The position numbers and the translations under genes were made by a program. The notes beneath the pieces are model-generated. The model was not told the origin of the DNA. It searched no databases and saw only the letters and a list, made by a program, of their open reading frames with translations. From NCBI GenBank assembly GCA_004010275.1, contig RBWT01000003.1:48861-112860 (forward strand): DNA of 64,000 bases. Direction: 5' to 3'. The DNA comes from Streptomyces huasconensis (GTDB taxonomy: Bacteria; Actinomycetota; Actinomycetes; Streptomycetales; Streptomycetaceae). Of the stretch, positions 55,409 to 64,000 are shown one piece after another (position 1 is the stretch's first letter; every line of letters starts with the position of its first letter).

Positions 55409-55639
55409 TCAGGATGCCACCAGCAACCGCTCCGGAGCTCTAGCTTCCCGTAGCCAGGCGACTGCTACCGTCCGCGCTACAGCCTGATAAAGAACGTTGT
55501 TGACGCCGTCCTCCGGCCAGAATTTTTCAGCTGCCTTGTCAAGAGTCATGTAACGCTCGGCGCCCGCGCTGTCCGAGAAGGAGTAGCGAACCTTAGTTTC
55601 GTCCTCGCTCACTTTCCACACTTCCGCATAGATCGCCAT
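55409..55639 (-). CDS. Small conserved hypothetical protein
   Basis: A 76-residue protein beginning MAIYAEVWKVSEDETKVRYS, with predicted strands in the N-terminal half and a helix LYQAVARTVAVAWLREARAP. It looks like a small immunity-type or accessory protein; I do not recognise a family. It lies upstream of the Imm49 gene in the same direction with a 170-base gap. Confidence 0.6.
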   Translation of the reverse strand: MAIYAEVWKVSEDETKVRYSFSDSAGAERYMTLDKAAEKFWPEDGVNNVLYQAVARTVAVAWLREARAPERLLVAS

Positions 55640-55819
55640 CGGTCGCTCCCAGGGTGCGCTGCAATTTTTACGTGTGGGCGGTGAGGGGAGAGTGGCGGAC
55701 GGAGGCGATGACGGCGCCGAAGAGCTGTAGGGACTCCTCCTGTGTGCCAGCCTGGTGCGATTTTTCCCCCACGTCGGGAGGGGCGAACCGAGGTGCTTAA
55801 ACTCCGTCTCCCCGAGAGT

Positions 55820-56428
55820 TCAGCCGTCCGTCCGGCGGACGTGCAGGTGGCCGTCCGCCGGGTAGTCCGGTGGGGACGCCGGCACGATGTCTGTGAAGGC
55901 GTAGCCCGTCTTCTCCGCCACGCGGCACGACGCCGGGTTGGTCACCTGGTGGAGGAGTTGCAGGTGTGTCAGGCCCGTGGGGGCGAAGGTGGTGAAGGCC
56001 CAGGTCGTCAGGGTTTCCAGGGCGCGGGGGGCGATGCCTTGGCCGCGGGCGGGGACCGCCGTCCAGTAGCCGACCTCCGCCGTGGGCCTGCCGGGTGCGG
56101 CGTCCTTGAGGACCACGTGGCCCAGCAACCGGCCCTCGCCGCCCTCGCGTTCCGTTTCGAGTACGGCGAAGGCGTAGCGGGCGCCCGTGGTCCAGCTCTT
56201 CCGCTGGTGGCGGACCCAGCGCAGGCCCTCGGCTTTGGTCCTCATGGCGGGGCCCGACGCAGAGGCGTCCGCCGGGGCGCCCCGATGGCCCTCGACCAGC
56301 GCCGTGGTGTCCTCCTCGCGCCAGGGGCGGAGGGTGAGGGCCGGGGCCGTCGGCGTCGCGTCCGCCCGCAAGGTGAGGGTGAGGGGCAGCGGCGCGTCGG
56401 TGGGGGTGTCGGTGCTGTTGCTGTTCAT
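55820..56428 (-). CDS. GNAT family N-acetyltransferase (RimJ/RimL-like)
   Basis: About 202 residues. Motifs: LTLRPWREEDTTALVEGHRG, GLRWVRHQRKSWTTGARYAF, LGHVVLKDAAPGRPTAEVGY, WTAVPARGQGIAPRALETLT (acetyl-CoA loop) and NPASCRVAEKTGYAFTDIVP. Such proteins acetylate the N-terminal residue of proteins or small molecules. The frame has no stop upstream until 57190, so the ATG at 56428 was chosen by homology; no strong ribosome site is near. Confidence 0.8.
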   Translation of the reverse strand: MNSNSTDTPTDAPLPLTLTLRADATPTAPALTLRPWREEDTTALVEGHRGAPADASASGPAMRTKAEGLRWVRHQRKSWTTGARYAFAVLETEREGGEGRLLGHVVLKDAAPGRPTAEVGYWTAVPARGQGIAPRALETLTTWAFTTFAPTGLTHLQLLHQVTNPASCRVAEKTGYAFTDIVPASPPDYPADGHLHVRRTDG

Positions 56429-57094
56429 GCCGTCCACTATCGGCTCTCCGCCCGGGGGAGATTCAACGAGGCCGGGAGGTTGAAGACGCAGGGCCCGGCA
56501 AATCCCCTGTATGTGCCAGGAGTACTCGCCGTCGTTGACCCGGAAGCCGTGGCCGGCCGTCGTCCAGCGCGCGGGGCCGGGAGCCCCCTGAGCCGCCAGG
56601 AGAGCAGCGGCGAGACGCTCGGGGTCCCGCACGCCCGTGCGGGACCGTAGCGCGGCCGCCAGTCGGCCACCAACGGCATCGGCGGGCACCTCGTCCTCGC
56701 CGAACGCCGGCAGCAGGAGCAGCAGGCGGGCATGGGGATCGGTGGTGCTTCCGCCGGGCAGCGCTTGGTCTGCCGCCCTCACGAGTTCGGGCCAGGAAAG
56801 GCCGGGTCCCATGAAATGCCCGTCGTCGCGGGCGAGAAGCTCGGCCCGGTCCCAGTCGGGGTGGTGGAGGAGGTAGTCGGTTCCAGGGTCGTCCGCGGCG
56901 GTGCGGTACACCACGTGGATACGGTGATCAGCGGCGAGCGCGACAGTGAAGGCCGGCCACTCGGCCCGCGCCGCCCACAGCCGCCGCTGGAAGTCGCCGG
57001 CCGCGTCGTGGGCCGCGCCGAACAGCAGCTCCTCGGCCTCCTCGCCCCGGGCCCATGAGGAGACCCCGGGCACTTGAGGAGACCCCGGGCCCAT
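56429..57094 (-). CDS. Conserved hypothetical protein, in frame with the GNAT gene
   Basis: About 220 residues, reading EEAEELLFGAAHDAAGDFQR, AFTVALAADHRIHVVYRTA, HHPDWDRAELLARDDGHFMG and LLLLLPAFGEDEVPADAVGG; it ends near GHGFRVNDGEYSWHIQG. No motif I recognise. No stop codon separates it from the acetyltransferase. An indel near 56500 may have removed the stop, or the two may be one protein. The start is uncertain: ATG 57094 and an out-of-frame ATG at 57055 are candidates. Confidence 0.45.
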
Positions 57095-57250
57095 GAGGAG
57101 AGATGACCCAGCCAGAACAGAGGGTCGTCCAGGAGGCCGGCCCGGCAGGTGAGAGGGCCGCCGCCGTACCCCGGTATCCCGGCCGGGCACAGCTCTGCGC
57201 TTTGTGTCACGGGGGACCTCATGCCGCGCCCGTGCTCCGTGGGCCCGTGC

Positions 57251-57505
57251 TCAGGACCCCGGCCGCACCCCCGGCGACGACATCGCCGCCACGTCCTCCG
57301 TCATGCTCAACCGGATCAGGTGCGCCACCGTCGGTGCCGTGCGCTTGCTGCGGATGCGGCGCAGGTACGTGCTCACCGTGTGGACGCTGATGCCCAGGCG
57401 CCGTGCCACCTGCTTGTGGGAGAGGCCCGCCGCGATGTGCGCCAGCACCTGACGCTCTCGGTGGGACAGCGCCGGGGCGCTCTGCGGGCGGCTGGTTGCT
57501 GGCAT
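57251..57505 (-). CDS. Small LuxR-type helix-turn-helix regulator
   Basis: 84 residues consisting almost wholly of a LuxR/GerE DNA-binding domain: ALSHRERQVLAHIAAGLSHK and QVARRLGISVHTVSTYLRRI. A short C-terminal tail follows (RTAPTVAHLIRLSMTEDVAA). There is no receiver or ligand domain. It is divergent from the polyketide cluster, about 300 bases from the MFS start, and could control it. Confidence 0.8.
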   Translation of the reverse strand: MPATSRPQSAPALSHRERQVLAHIAAGLSHKQVARRLGISVHTVSTYLRRIRSKRTAPTVAHLIRLSMTEDVAAMSSPGVRPGS

Positions 57506-57813
57506 GTTCCCTCCGGGAGGGACTGGCTACTGGCGACTTCTACGAGGCTGTGACCGCGACTCGGCTTGATCTAACCATGGCCGTGCGGAAACAGAAAGGA
57601 ATCCCCGCGCCCCTCATCGCGGCCCCGTAGCCGGGCCGTAGGAGCCCCGCGCTACAGAGTCCCTCCCAACCTGTCAAGTCACCAACTCGGGTGACTTTAG
57701 GCGCGCTTCGGGGCGGGTGAGTGTGAAGCCGCAGTGCAAGACCGGCGCAAAAGCGGCAGCCGGGCCGGTACCGGGCCGGTGTCGGCCGGTACAGAGGCGG
57801 ATCAGGGGGAACG
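57506..57813. other. Divergent promoter region before the polyketide cluster
   Basis: 308 bases between the LuxR-type gene and the MFS gene with no coding signal. It contains GTCAAGTCACCAACTC near 57676 and the ribosome site AGGGGGAACG of the MFS gene. Several CCGGTACCGGGCCGGTGTCGG-like near-repeats (57765-57793) are visible; no clear operator. Confidence 0.5.
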
Positions 57814-59113
57814 TTGAGGCACTTTCGCCTGCTCGTCGTGGGTAACGGCGTCTCCGCGTACGGCAGTTATCTGAACATGGTCGCCCTCAACGTCTTCATC
57901 TACGAGGTGACCGACAGCGCCCTGGCCGCCGGGCTGTTCATGGCCGTACGTCTCATGACCAGCGTCGTATCCGGCTTTGTGAGCGGACGGCTGGTCTCGG
58001 CGTACGACCGCAAGAGGTTGATGGTCGGCGCCGATCTCACGCAGTGCCTCGCCATGGTAGCGCTGCTGATCGCTCCCGCGGCCGGGCGGGCGGGGCTGCT
58101 GTACGTGCTCGCCGTCGTCACCGGGTTCTGCTCGACCCTCTCGGGCGTCGCCCTGCGCAGCAGCATCCCGGAGATCGTCGGCAGCGAGCTGCGCGTCCGG
58201 GCCAACTCCCTGCTCGCGACCGGGCGTTCGCTGGCGATGATCGCCGGGTTCGCCTCGGCGGGCCTCGTGGTCGCGCAGTTCGGCTACGTCGCCGCCATCT
58301 CCCTCGACGCCGCCTCCTTCGCCGTCTCGGCCAGCGTCCTTCTCGCCCTGCCCATCCGTACGAAGGCCGCCGGGCCGGAAGAAGGCGAACCCGGGGGCGA
58401 GACATCGGAAGAAGGCGAACCGGGGGGCGAGAAAACCGCGCGGCGGCGGCAGGCCGGGTCGCTGCTACTGCTGCGCGCCGCCCCCGTACTCGCCGTCATG
58501 ATCGCCGTCAGGGCCGCCGACGGCCTCGGGTCGTCGTCCCACAACGTCGCCCTGCCCGTCTACTCCAGCGCCCTCGACCCGGCCCACCCGGCCACCGTTC
58601 GTCAGCCAGTTCTGGGCCACCTGGGCCATCGGCAACATTGTCATGCAGCAAATCTGCGGCCGGTGGGCCGGGCGCGGCGGGCGGCAGGGCCCCGGGGAGC
58701 GGGCCTTCGCGATCGGGGCCTGCGTGATGTCGGCCGCGTTCATTGTGGTCTTCGCCGGACTGCCCACGGGCGTGGCCGTCGCGGCGGCCCTGGTGGCGGG
58801 CATGGCCGACGGGCTCACCGAGATCGCCTACGTCAGCCGGCTCCAGGCGGCCCCCGACGCGCAGCGCGGCCGGCTCTTCGGTCTCTCCGCCTCCGTCGAG
58901 AACACCGGCTTCGGCCTCGGGATGCTCGTGAGCGGCGCGCTCCTGGACCACTTCCGTCCGCTGCACGTCGTGGGCCTGCTGCACGGGGTGGCGATCGTCC
59001 TGTGCCTCGCCATGTTCGTCGTGCTGGTGCGGTACGGCCGCCGGGAGCGGCCCCCGGCCGACGCGGCGCGAGAACGCGACGTGCCGTCGTCCGTCGAGAG
59101 CGAGGCCCGATGA
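57814..59113 (+). CDS. MFS transporter of the polyketide cluster (frameshifted here)
   Basis: A 12-helix-type major facilitator (MFS_3/enterobactin exporter-like), about 433 residues, probably exporting the cluster product. Opens with TTG at 57814: RHFRLLVVGNGVSAYGSYLN, then the loop 2-3 basic motif SGRLVSAYDRKRLMVGADL and GMADGLTEIAYVSRLQAAPD in the second half. An acidic insert with a duplicated EEGEPGGE motif (residues about 190-208) lies in the central loop. Frame change near 58600. The stop overlaps the PKS start (ATGA). Confidence 0.82.
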
Positions 59114-62100
59114 CCACCGCCGCCCCCGGCGCCACCCCTGACGCCGTGGCCGTCGTGGGAATGTCCTTCCGGCTGCGGCGCGGACACCCCCGAGGAGTAC
59201 TGGCGCACGATCCGCGACGGCGCCGACCGCATCCGCCGCTTCACCGAGGCCGAACTCGCCGCGGCCGGGGTGCCCGAGGAGCAGTACCGCGCCGACGAAT
59301 TCGTCGGGGCCAGCGGCGTCCTGGAGAACATCGCGGGCTTCGACGCGGGCTTCTTCGGCATGAGCGCGCACGAGGCCTGCATCACCGACCCCCAGCAGCG
59401 CCTCTTCCTGGAGTGCGTCCACCACGCCCTGGAGAACGCCGGGTACGCGGGACGGCAGGCGGGGGACGGCCGCCAGGTGGGCGTCTACGCCAGCACCGGC
59501 TACCACCTGTACTCCCTCCAGACCTACCTCCAGCACAACGTCCTGCCGGGCGGCGTGGCCGACTGGGTGGCCGGGCTCCAGGTCACCGTCGGCAACTTCA
59601 CCGACTTCACCGCCAGCCGCGCCGCGTACCGCCTCGGCCTGACCGGGCCCGCCCTCAACGTCCAGACCGCGTGCTCCAGTTCGCTGACGGCGGTGTACCT
59701 CGCCGCGCAGTCCGTCGTCCACGGCGAGTGCGACATCGCGGTGGCCGGAGCCACCGCGATCCACGTGCCGCAGGTCGTCGGCTACCAGTACGTCAAGGGG
59801 TCCATCCTCTCCAAGAGCGGCTGCCTGCGGCCCTTCGACGCCGACGCCGGACGGCACGAGTCGGCGGCACGGGCGTCGCGGCCGTCGTCCTCAAGCGCCT
59901 CGACCGGGCCCTCGCCGACGGCGACCACATCCACGGCGTCATCCGGGGCTGGGGCGTCAACAACGACGGCGCCGACAAACGGGCGTTCAGCGCGCCGAGC
60001 GCCGACGGCCAGCGCGGCGCCATCCGGCGTGCCCTGGAGCGGGCGGGCGTCGGCGCGGACACCATCGGCTACCTGGAGACCCACGGCACCGGCACCTTCA
60101 AGGGCGACCCGATCGAGTTCGAGGGCGCCACCGCCGCCTTCCGCGCCGACACCGACCGCACCGGCTTCTGCGCGCTCGGCTCGGTCAAGGCCAACATCGG
60201 TCACCTCGACGTGTGTTCGGGCCTGGCGAGCCTCATCAAGGCGCTACTCGTGCTGCGGCACGGTGTCATCCCGCCGATGGCGGGCTTCCGCCGCCCGAAC
60301 CCCGCCCTCGACCTCGCCGCCAGCCCGTTCTACATCCCCGACACCGCACGCCCCTGGCCCCGCGGCGACACCCCCCGCCGGGCCTGCGTCAGCTCCTTCG
60401 GCATCGGCGGCACCAACGTCCACGCGGTCCTGGAAGAGGCCCCCGAGCCCGCGCCCCGCCCCACCACCGGCACCCCACCGCCCCCGGACGTCCTCGTCGT
60501 CTCCGGCCACACCGAGGCGGCGCTCACCGACAACGCCCGGGCCCTGCGCGACCACCTGCGCGCCCACCCCGGCACGCACCCCGCCGACGTCGTGACGACG
60601 CTGGCGCTCGGCCGCGCCCACCGCAGGCACCGCCTCGCGGTACGCGGCGACACGGTGGCCGCGTTCACCGCCGCCCTCGACGCCTGGCTGGCGGCCCCAC
60701 CACCGGCGGCGACCGGGACGGACGGGGCCGACACCGGGTTCCTCTTCACGGGACAGGGCAGCCTCCACCGGGGCGCGGCACGCCACCTCCACGAGCGTTT
60801 CCCCGTCGTACGCGAGGTCCTGGCGGCCTGCGAGCGGCAGTACGCCGCGCTCACCGGCGGCGACAGCCTTCTGACCCCGCTGCTGGGCCAGGAAGAGGAC
60901 CCCGGGGCCGAGCAGCCGTGGCCCACCGAAGTGGCACAGCCCGCGCTCTTCGCCCTCCAGTGCGCGCTGGTCCGCCTGTGGCAGGACGCCGGGATCACGC
61001 CGCGCGTGGTGGCCGGGCACAGCGTGGGGGAGTACGCGGCGCTGTACGCGGCCGGGGCGCTCGGCATCGAGGACGGGCTGCGCCTGACGGCCGGGCGCGG
61101 CGCGCTCATGCGGGGCCACTGCGCGCCCGGCACGATGCTCGCGGTCCCGGTCGAGGCGCGCGAGGCCGGGGAACTGGCCGCCGAGGTGCCCGGCGTGGAA
61201 CTCGCCGTCGTCAACGGCCCGCGCAGCCAGGTCCTCGCGGGCCCGGCCCCGGCCATGGCGCGCCTGAAGACGCTGCTGGCCGCGCGCGGGGTCCCGGCGC
61301 GGGAGCTGCCGGTGCGGCACGCGTTCCACACGGCGCTGATGGACCCGGCCCTCGACGGGCTGCGCGAGTTGTGCGCGGCGGTGGAGTTCAGGCCGGTCGA
61401 GGTGGCGTTCGTGAGCGGCGTCGACGGACGCACCCGGCCGCCGGGCTGGCTCCCGGACACCGACTATGTCGTACGGCAGACGCGTCACCCGGTGAGATTC
61501 GCCGACGCCCTGCACGACCTCGCCACGTCGCACCCGGCCACCGCCACGCTCCTGGAGCTCGGCCCGCACACCACACTCAGCGGTCTCGCCCGGCGGGCGC
61601 TGCCGGACCGGGCGGCGTATCCGACGCTGCGGCACGGGGCCGGACTCGCCCCGCTGTGGGACGCGGCGGCCGGCCTGCACCGGGCCGGGGCGCCGGTCGA
61701 CTGGCGGACCTTCATGGGCGGGGCGGGCCGCAGAATCCCCCTGCCCGGCTACCGCTTCCAGCACAAGGACTACTGGACAGGGCCGGAGAACCACCTTCCC
61801 CGGCCCGCGCAACCGGCAAGGGATGGGGCCGAAGTGGCACAGGACGAGGCAGCGGTCGAGCGCGTGCTCCAGCACATCATCAAGGTCACGGCGCAACACC
61901 TCAGCTATGACACGAGCGAGATAGCCGAGGACGCTTCGTTCTTCGACCTCGGCGCGGACTCGCTGCAGATGATCGGCGTACTGCGGGAGCTGGAGGAGGA
62001 GCACCGCGTCAAGGTGTCGATGCGGGAGCTGTTCGAGGAGGCGGGGTCGGCGAGAGGGCTGGCGCTGATCATCGTGCGGAAGACGGGAGGGGCGGGGGCG

Positions 62101-62400
62101 ACGCCCACGTCTGAGCCGCCCGCATCTGAGCCGCCCGCGCCTGAGCCGCCCACACTTGCGCCGCCCGCGCCCGTAGCGGTGGCTTCGCCGACGGTCCCGG
62201 AGCCGCCCGCCCCGGTCACCGCACCCGCCCCCGTCGCCGGGACCGAGTACGCCACCCGCCAGGAGGTCGAGGACCTCGTGCGCCAGGTGCACCAGCTCTC
62301 CCAGATGCAGCTCCAGCTGATGGGCCAGCTCTCCCAGCTACTGGCGGCCCAGACCGCGCAGGCCACCCAGGCCGCCCAGACCGCCCGGACGGACCGATGA
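59110..62400 (+). CDS. Type I polyketide synthase, KS-AT-ACP (frameshifted here)
   Basis: One extension module, about 1096 residues. Ketosynthase: DPQQRLFLECVHHALENAGY, active Cys in VQTACSSSLTAVYL near 189, His in ETHGTGTFKGDPIEFE near 324 and VKANIGHLDVCSG near 362. Acyltransferase: FLFTGQGSLHRG, GHSVGEYAALYAAGAL near 635 and HAFH near 736, the motif usual for malonyl-CoA. ACP: FFDLGADSLQMIGVLRELEE near 949. No ketoreductase, dehydratase or thioesterase, so it leaves a beta-keto thioester. A Pro-rich linker leads to a C-terminal coiled coil (VEDLVRQVHQLSQMQLQLMG), a probable docking helix. Frame changes near 59180 and 59860. Confidence 0.92.
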   Translation: MTTAAPGATPDAVAVVGMSFRLRRGHPRGVLAHDPRRRRPHPPLHRGRTRRGRGARGAVPRRRIRRGQRRPGEHRGLRRGLLRHERARGLHHRPPAAPLPGVRPPRPGERRVRGTAGGGRPPGGRLRQHRLPPVLPPDLPPAQRPAGRRGRLGGRAPGHRRQLHRLHRQPRRVPPRPDRARPQRPDRVLQFADGGVPRRAVRRPRRVRHRGGRSHRDPRAAGRRLPVRQGVHPLQERLPAALRRRRRTARVGGTGVAAVVLKRLDRALADGDHIHGVIRGWGVNNDGADKRAFSAPSADGQRGAIRRALERAGVGADTIGYLETHGTGTFKGDPIEFEGATAAFRADTDRTGFCALGSVKANIGHLDVCSGLASLIKALLVLRHGVIPPMAGFRRPNPALDLAASPFYIPDTARPWPRGDTPRRACVSSFGIGGTNVHAVLEEAPEPAPRPTTGTPPPPDVLVVSGHTEAALTDNARALRDHLRAHPGTHPADVVTTLALGRAHRRHRLAVRGDTVAAFTAALDAWLAAPPPAATGTDGADTGFLFTGQGSLHRGAARHLHERFPVVREVLAACERQYAALTGGDSLLTPLLGQEEDPGAEQPWPTEVAQPALFALQCALVRLWQDAGITPRVVAGHSVGEYAALYAAGALGIEDGLRLTAGRGALMRGHCAPGTMLAVPVEAREAGELAAEVPGVELAVVNGPRSQVLAGPAPAMARLKTLLAARGVPARELPVRHAFHTALMDPALDGLRELCAAVEFRPVEVAFVSGVDGRTRPPGWLPDTDYVVRQTRHPVRFADALHDLATSHPATATLLELGPHTTLSGLARRALPDRAAYPTLRHGAGLAPLWDAAAGLHRAGAPVDWRTFMGGAGRRIPLPGYRFQHKDYWTGPENHLPRPAQPARDGAEVAQDEAAVERVLQHIIKVTAQHLSYDTSEIAEDASFFDLGADSLQMIGVLRELEEEHRVKVSMRELFEEAGSARGLALIIVRKTGGAGATPTSEPPASEPPAPEPPTLAPPAPVAVASPTVPEPPAPVTAPAPVAGTEYATRQEVEDLVRQVHQLSQMQLQLMGQLSQLLAAQTAQATQAAQTARTDR
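62106..62172 (+). repeat. 15-bp coding repeats in the PKS linker
   Basis: Near-identical units of the form TCTGAGCCGCCCGCA encode the S/APEPP repeats between ACP and docking helix. Four to five copies are seen, drifting towards the 3' side. Confidence 0.6.
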
Positions 62401-64000
62401 GCACCCCCCGGCACTCCGTCTCCGCGGCGGTCGACGAGGACCTCGCCGCGATGGCCGAGCTGTCGCAGCGCATCGCCGAACAGATGGGCGGACCGGCGCC
62501 GGCACCCCCCGCCGAGGCCGCCGCCCCGCCCAGCACGGCCCCCGCCTGGAGGTGGCCCGCACCTCCGGCATGGTCCGCGGCGGCTCGCCCGAGTCCCAGC
62601 GGGCCCACCTCGACGACCTCGTACGCCGCTACACCGCGAAGACGCCCACCTCGAAGCGGATCGCCCAGCGCTACCGCCGGGTGCTCGCCGACAGCCGGGC
62701 CGCGGTCGGCTTCCGCAGCGCCACCAAGGAGATGCTGTACCCGATCGCGGGGCGGCGGGCCAAGGGCTCGTGGCTGGAGGACATCGACGGCAACCGCTAC
62801 GTGGACATCACCATGGGCTTCGGCGTCCTGCTCTTCGGCCACGAGCCGGACTTCGTCACCGAGGCCGTGCGCGAGCACCTCTCGCGCGGCATCCAGCTCG
62901 GCCCCCGCAACGTCGAGACCGGCGAGGCCGCCGAACTGCTCGCCGAGCTGACCGGCATGGAGCGGGTCGCCTTCGCCAACTCCGGTACGGAGGCGAACTC
63001 CGCCGCGATCCGCCTGGCCCGCGCCGCCACCGGACGCTCCCGCATCATCACCTTCGAGGGCGCCTACCACGGCCACAACGACAACGTCCTCGGCCGCTCC
63101 CCGCAGACCGGTGGCGAGGGACTCACCACCGTCCCCATGTCCGCGGGCGTCCCGCAGAACGCCGTCGCCGACCTGCTGGTCCTGCCCTACGGCAGCGAGG
63201 AGAGCCTCGCCGTCATCGAGCGGCAGGCGGGCGACATCGCGGCCGTCGTCGTCGAGCCGGTGCAGAGCCGCCACCCCTCGCTCCAGCCCGCGGCCTTCGT
63301 GCGGCGGCTGCGCGAGCTGACCGCGCGGCACGGCATTGTCCTGCTCTTCGACGAGATGCTGACCGGCTTCCGCCCCGCCCCGCGCGCGCCCAGGAGCTGT
63401 ACGGCGTCACCCCCGACCTCGCCACCTACGGCAAACTGCTCGGCGGCGGCTTCCCCATCGGGGCCATCGCGGGCCGCGCCGACATCATGGACGGCGTCGA
63501 CGGCGGGTACTGGAGCTACGGGGACGACAGCTACCCGGCGGCCGACACGACGTTCTTCGGCGGCACCTACATCCAGCACCCCGTGTCGATGGTCGCCGCC
63601 CGCGCCGTGCTGGCCCACCTCAAGGAGCACAGCCCACGGCTCCAGGAGCGGCTGAACGCCCGCACCGACGAACTGGCCCGCACCCTCAACTCCTTCTTCG
63701 AGAAGGAGGAGTTCGCGCTGCGCATGAGCCACTTCGGCTCGATGTTCCGCTTCGAGCACCGCGCGGACATGGAGCTGCTCTACCACCACCTCATGCTCCG
63801 CGGCGTGCACGTGTGGGAGTGGCGCAACTTCTTCCTCTCCACCGAACACACCGACAGCGACATCGAGTTCGTCGCGGACGCGGTGAAGGGCTCCTTGCGG
63901 GAGCTGCGCGACGCCGGCTTCTTCCGTACGAAGGCGAAGGCACTCCCGGCCGCCCCGGTGCCGGCAAAGCCGGCGCCCCGAGCCGACGCCCCGAGCCGAC
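62397..64000 (+). CDS. PLP-dependent aminotransferase, glutamate-1-semialdehyde aminomutase type (runs off window; frameshifted here)
   Basis: A class III aminotransferase of the kind found fused to or beside PKS modules (as in mycosubtilin/iturin synthases), where it turns the ACP-bound beta-ketone into a beta-amine. An N-terminal extension of about 90 residues with a helix (LAAMAELSQRIAEQM) may dock to the PKS. Motifs: FANSGTEANSAAIRLARAAT, FEGAYHGHNDNVLG, VLLFDEMLTGFR (cofactor Asp) and ATYGKLLGGGFPIGAIAG (PLP Lys near 343). Frame changes near 62550 and 63385. ATG overlaps the PKS stop (ATGA). The C-terminal end lies beyond 64000. Confidence 0.9.

Noticed and set aside
60244..62292. 682-codon open frame antisense to the PKS
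   Set aside because: Shadow of the codon bias in the KS-AT-ACP gene; arginine/glycine-rich and without motifs.

Overview
This 64 kb window is chromosomal DNA from a Streptomyces. The G+C content is very high, codon third positions are almost always G or C, GTG starts and 4-base stop/start overlaps are common, and several gene runs look typical of the genus: Nif3-like / zinc-ribbon / bifunctional RNase H-phosphatase / KDPG aldolase, an SCO2322-family protein beside an ECF transporter, and an actinobacterial rnpB. A technical caveat governs the whole window. About half of the otherwise normal genes are split by small indels, mostly inside short G or C runs, with the protein continuing in a neighbouring frame. 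I read these as probable sequence errors, give one span per gene and note where the frame changes. The two long island genes hsdR and hsdM are uninterrupted.

Layout. 1-5.3 kb (minus): a cobalamin-riboswitch operon encoding a secreted alpha/alpha-barrel protein related to the prenyltransferase/intrinsic-factor fold, an SCO2322-family surface protein and an ECF transporter; it is probably a corrinoid capture and uptake system. 5.3-28 kb: a KstR-type (steroid/sterol) regulon. A KstR-like TetR regulator lies among sites matching TNNAACNNGTTNNA upstream of an MBL hydrolase/aldehyde dehydrogenase-ferredoxin pair, a glycosyltransferase-methyltransferase-prenyltransferase-like operon, an Ltp1-type thiolase, and an Hsd4B-type hydratase / alcohol dehydrogenase / Hsd4A-type SDR operon. 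Two MFS exporters, a DesK-like two-component system, an amidase, an F420-type oxidoreductase and other household genes lie between them. 29-38 kb: conserved housekeeping genes ending in a TetR/DUF4260 operon with twin operators and the RNase P RNA gene.

38.2-51.9 kb is a genomic island at the 3' end of rnpB. A 27-bp end-of-rnpB sequence recurs at 51862-51888 with one mismatch, and a third partial copy sits at 38700. The left part is AT-richer and carries a complete type I restriction-modification operon (hsdM-hsdS-hsdR) and a decayed gene resembling the N-terminus of a McrB-type restriction ATPase. The right part carries a NUDIX hydrolase, an XRE-TPR regulator, an RsbW-like ATPase and a compact RiPP cluster: a PWGLxRM-type precursor, an ATP-grasp ester-forming maturase and a PIMT-like methyltransferase. 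That set has the make-up of an imiditide/graspetide cluster and is the most interesting system here.

51.9-55.7 kb is a graveyard of polymorphic-toxin biology: two full Imm49 immunity genes, a third Imm49 scrap fused to a YukD-like scrap, and the toxin-less stalk of a secreted toxin. From 57.8 kb to the right edge a new biosynthetic cluster begins: an MFS transporter, a KS-AT-ACP polyketide synthase with a C-terminal coiled coil, and a glutamate-1-semialdehyde-aminomutase-type aminotransferase. All three are translationally coupled and the cluster runs off the window.
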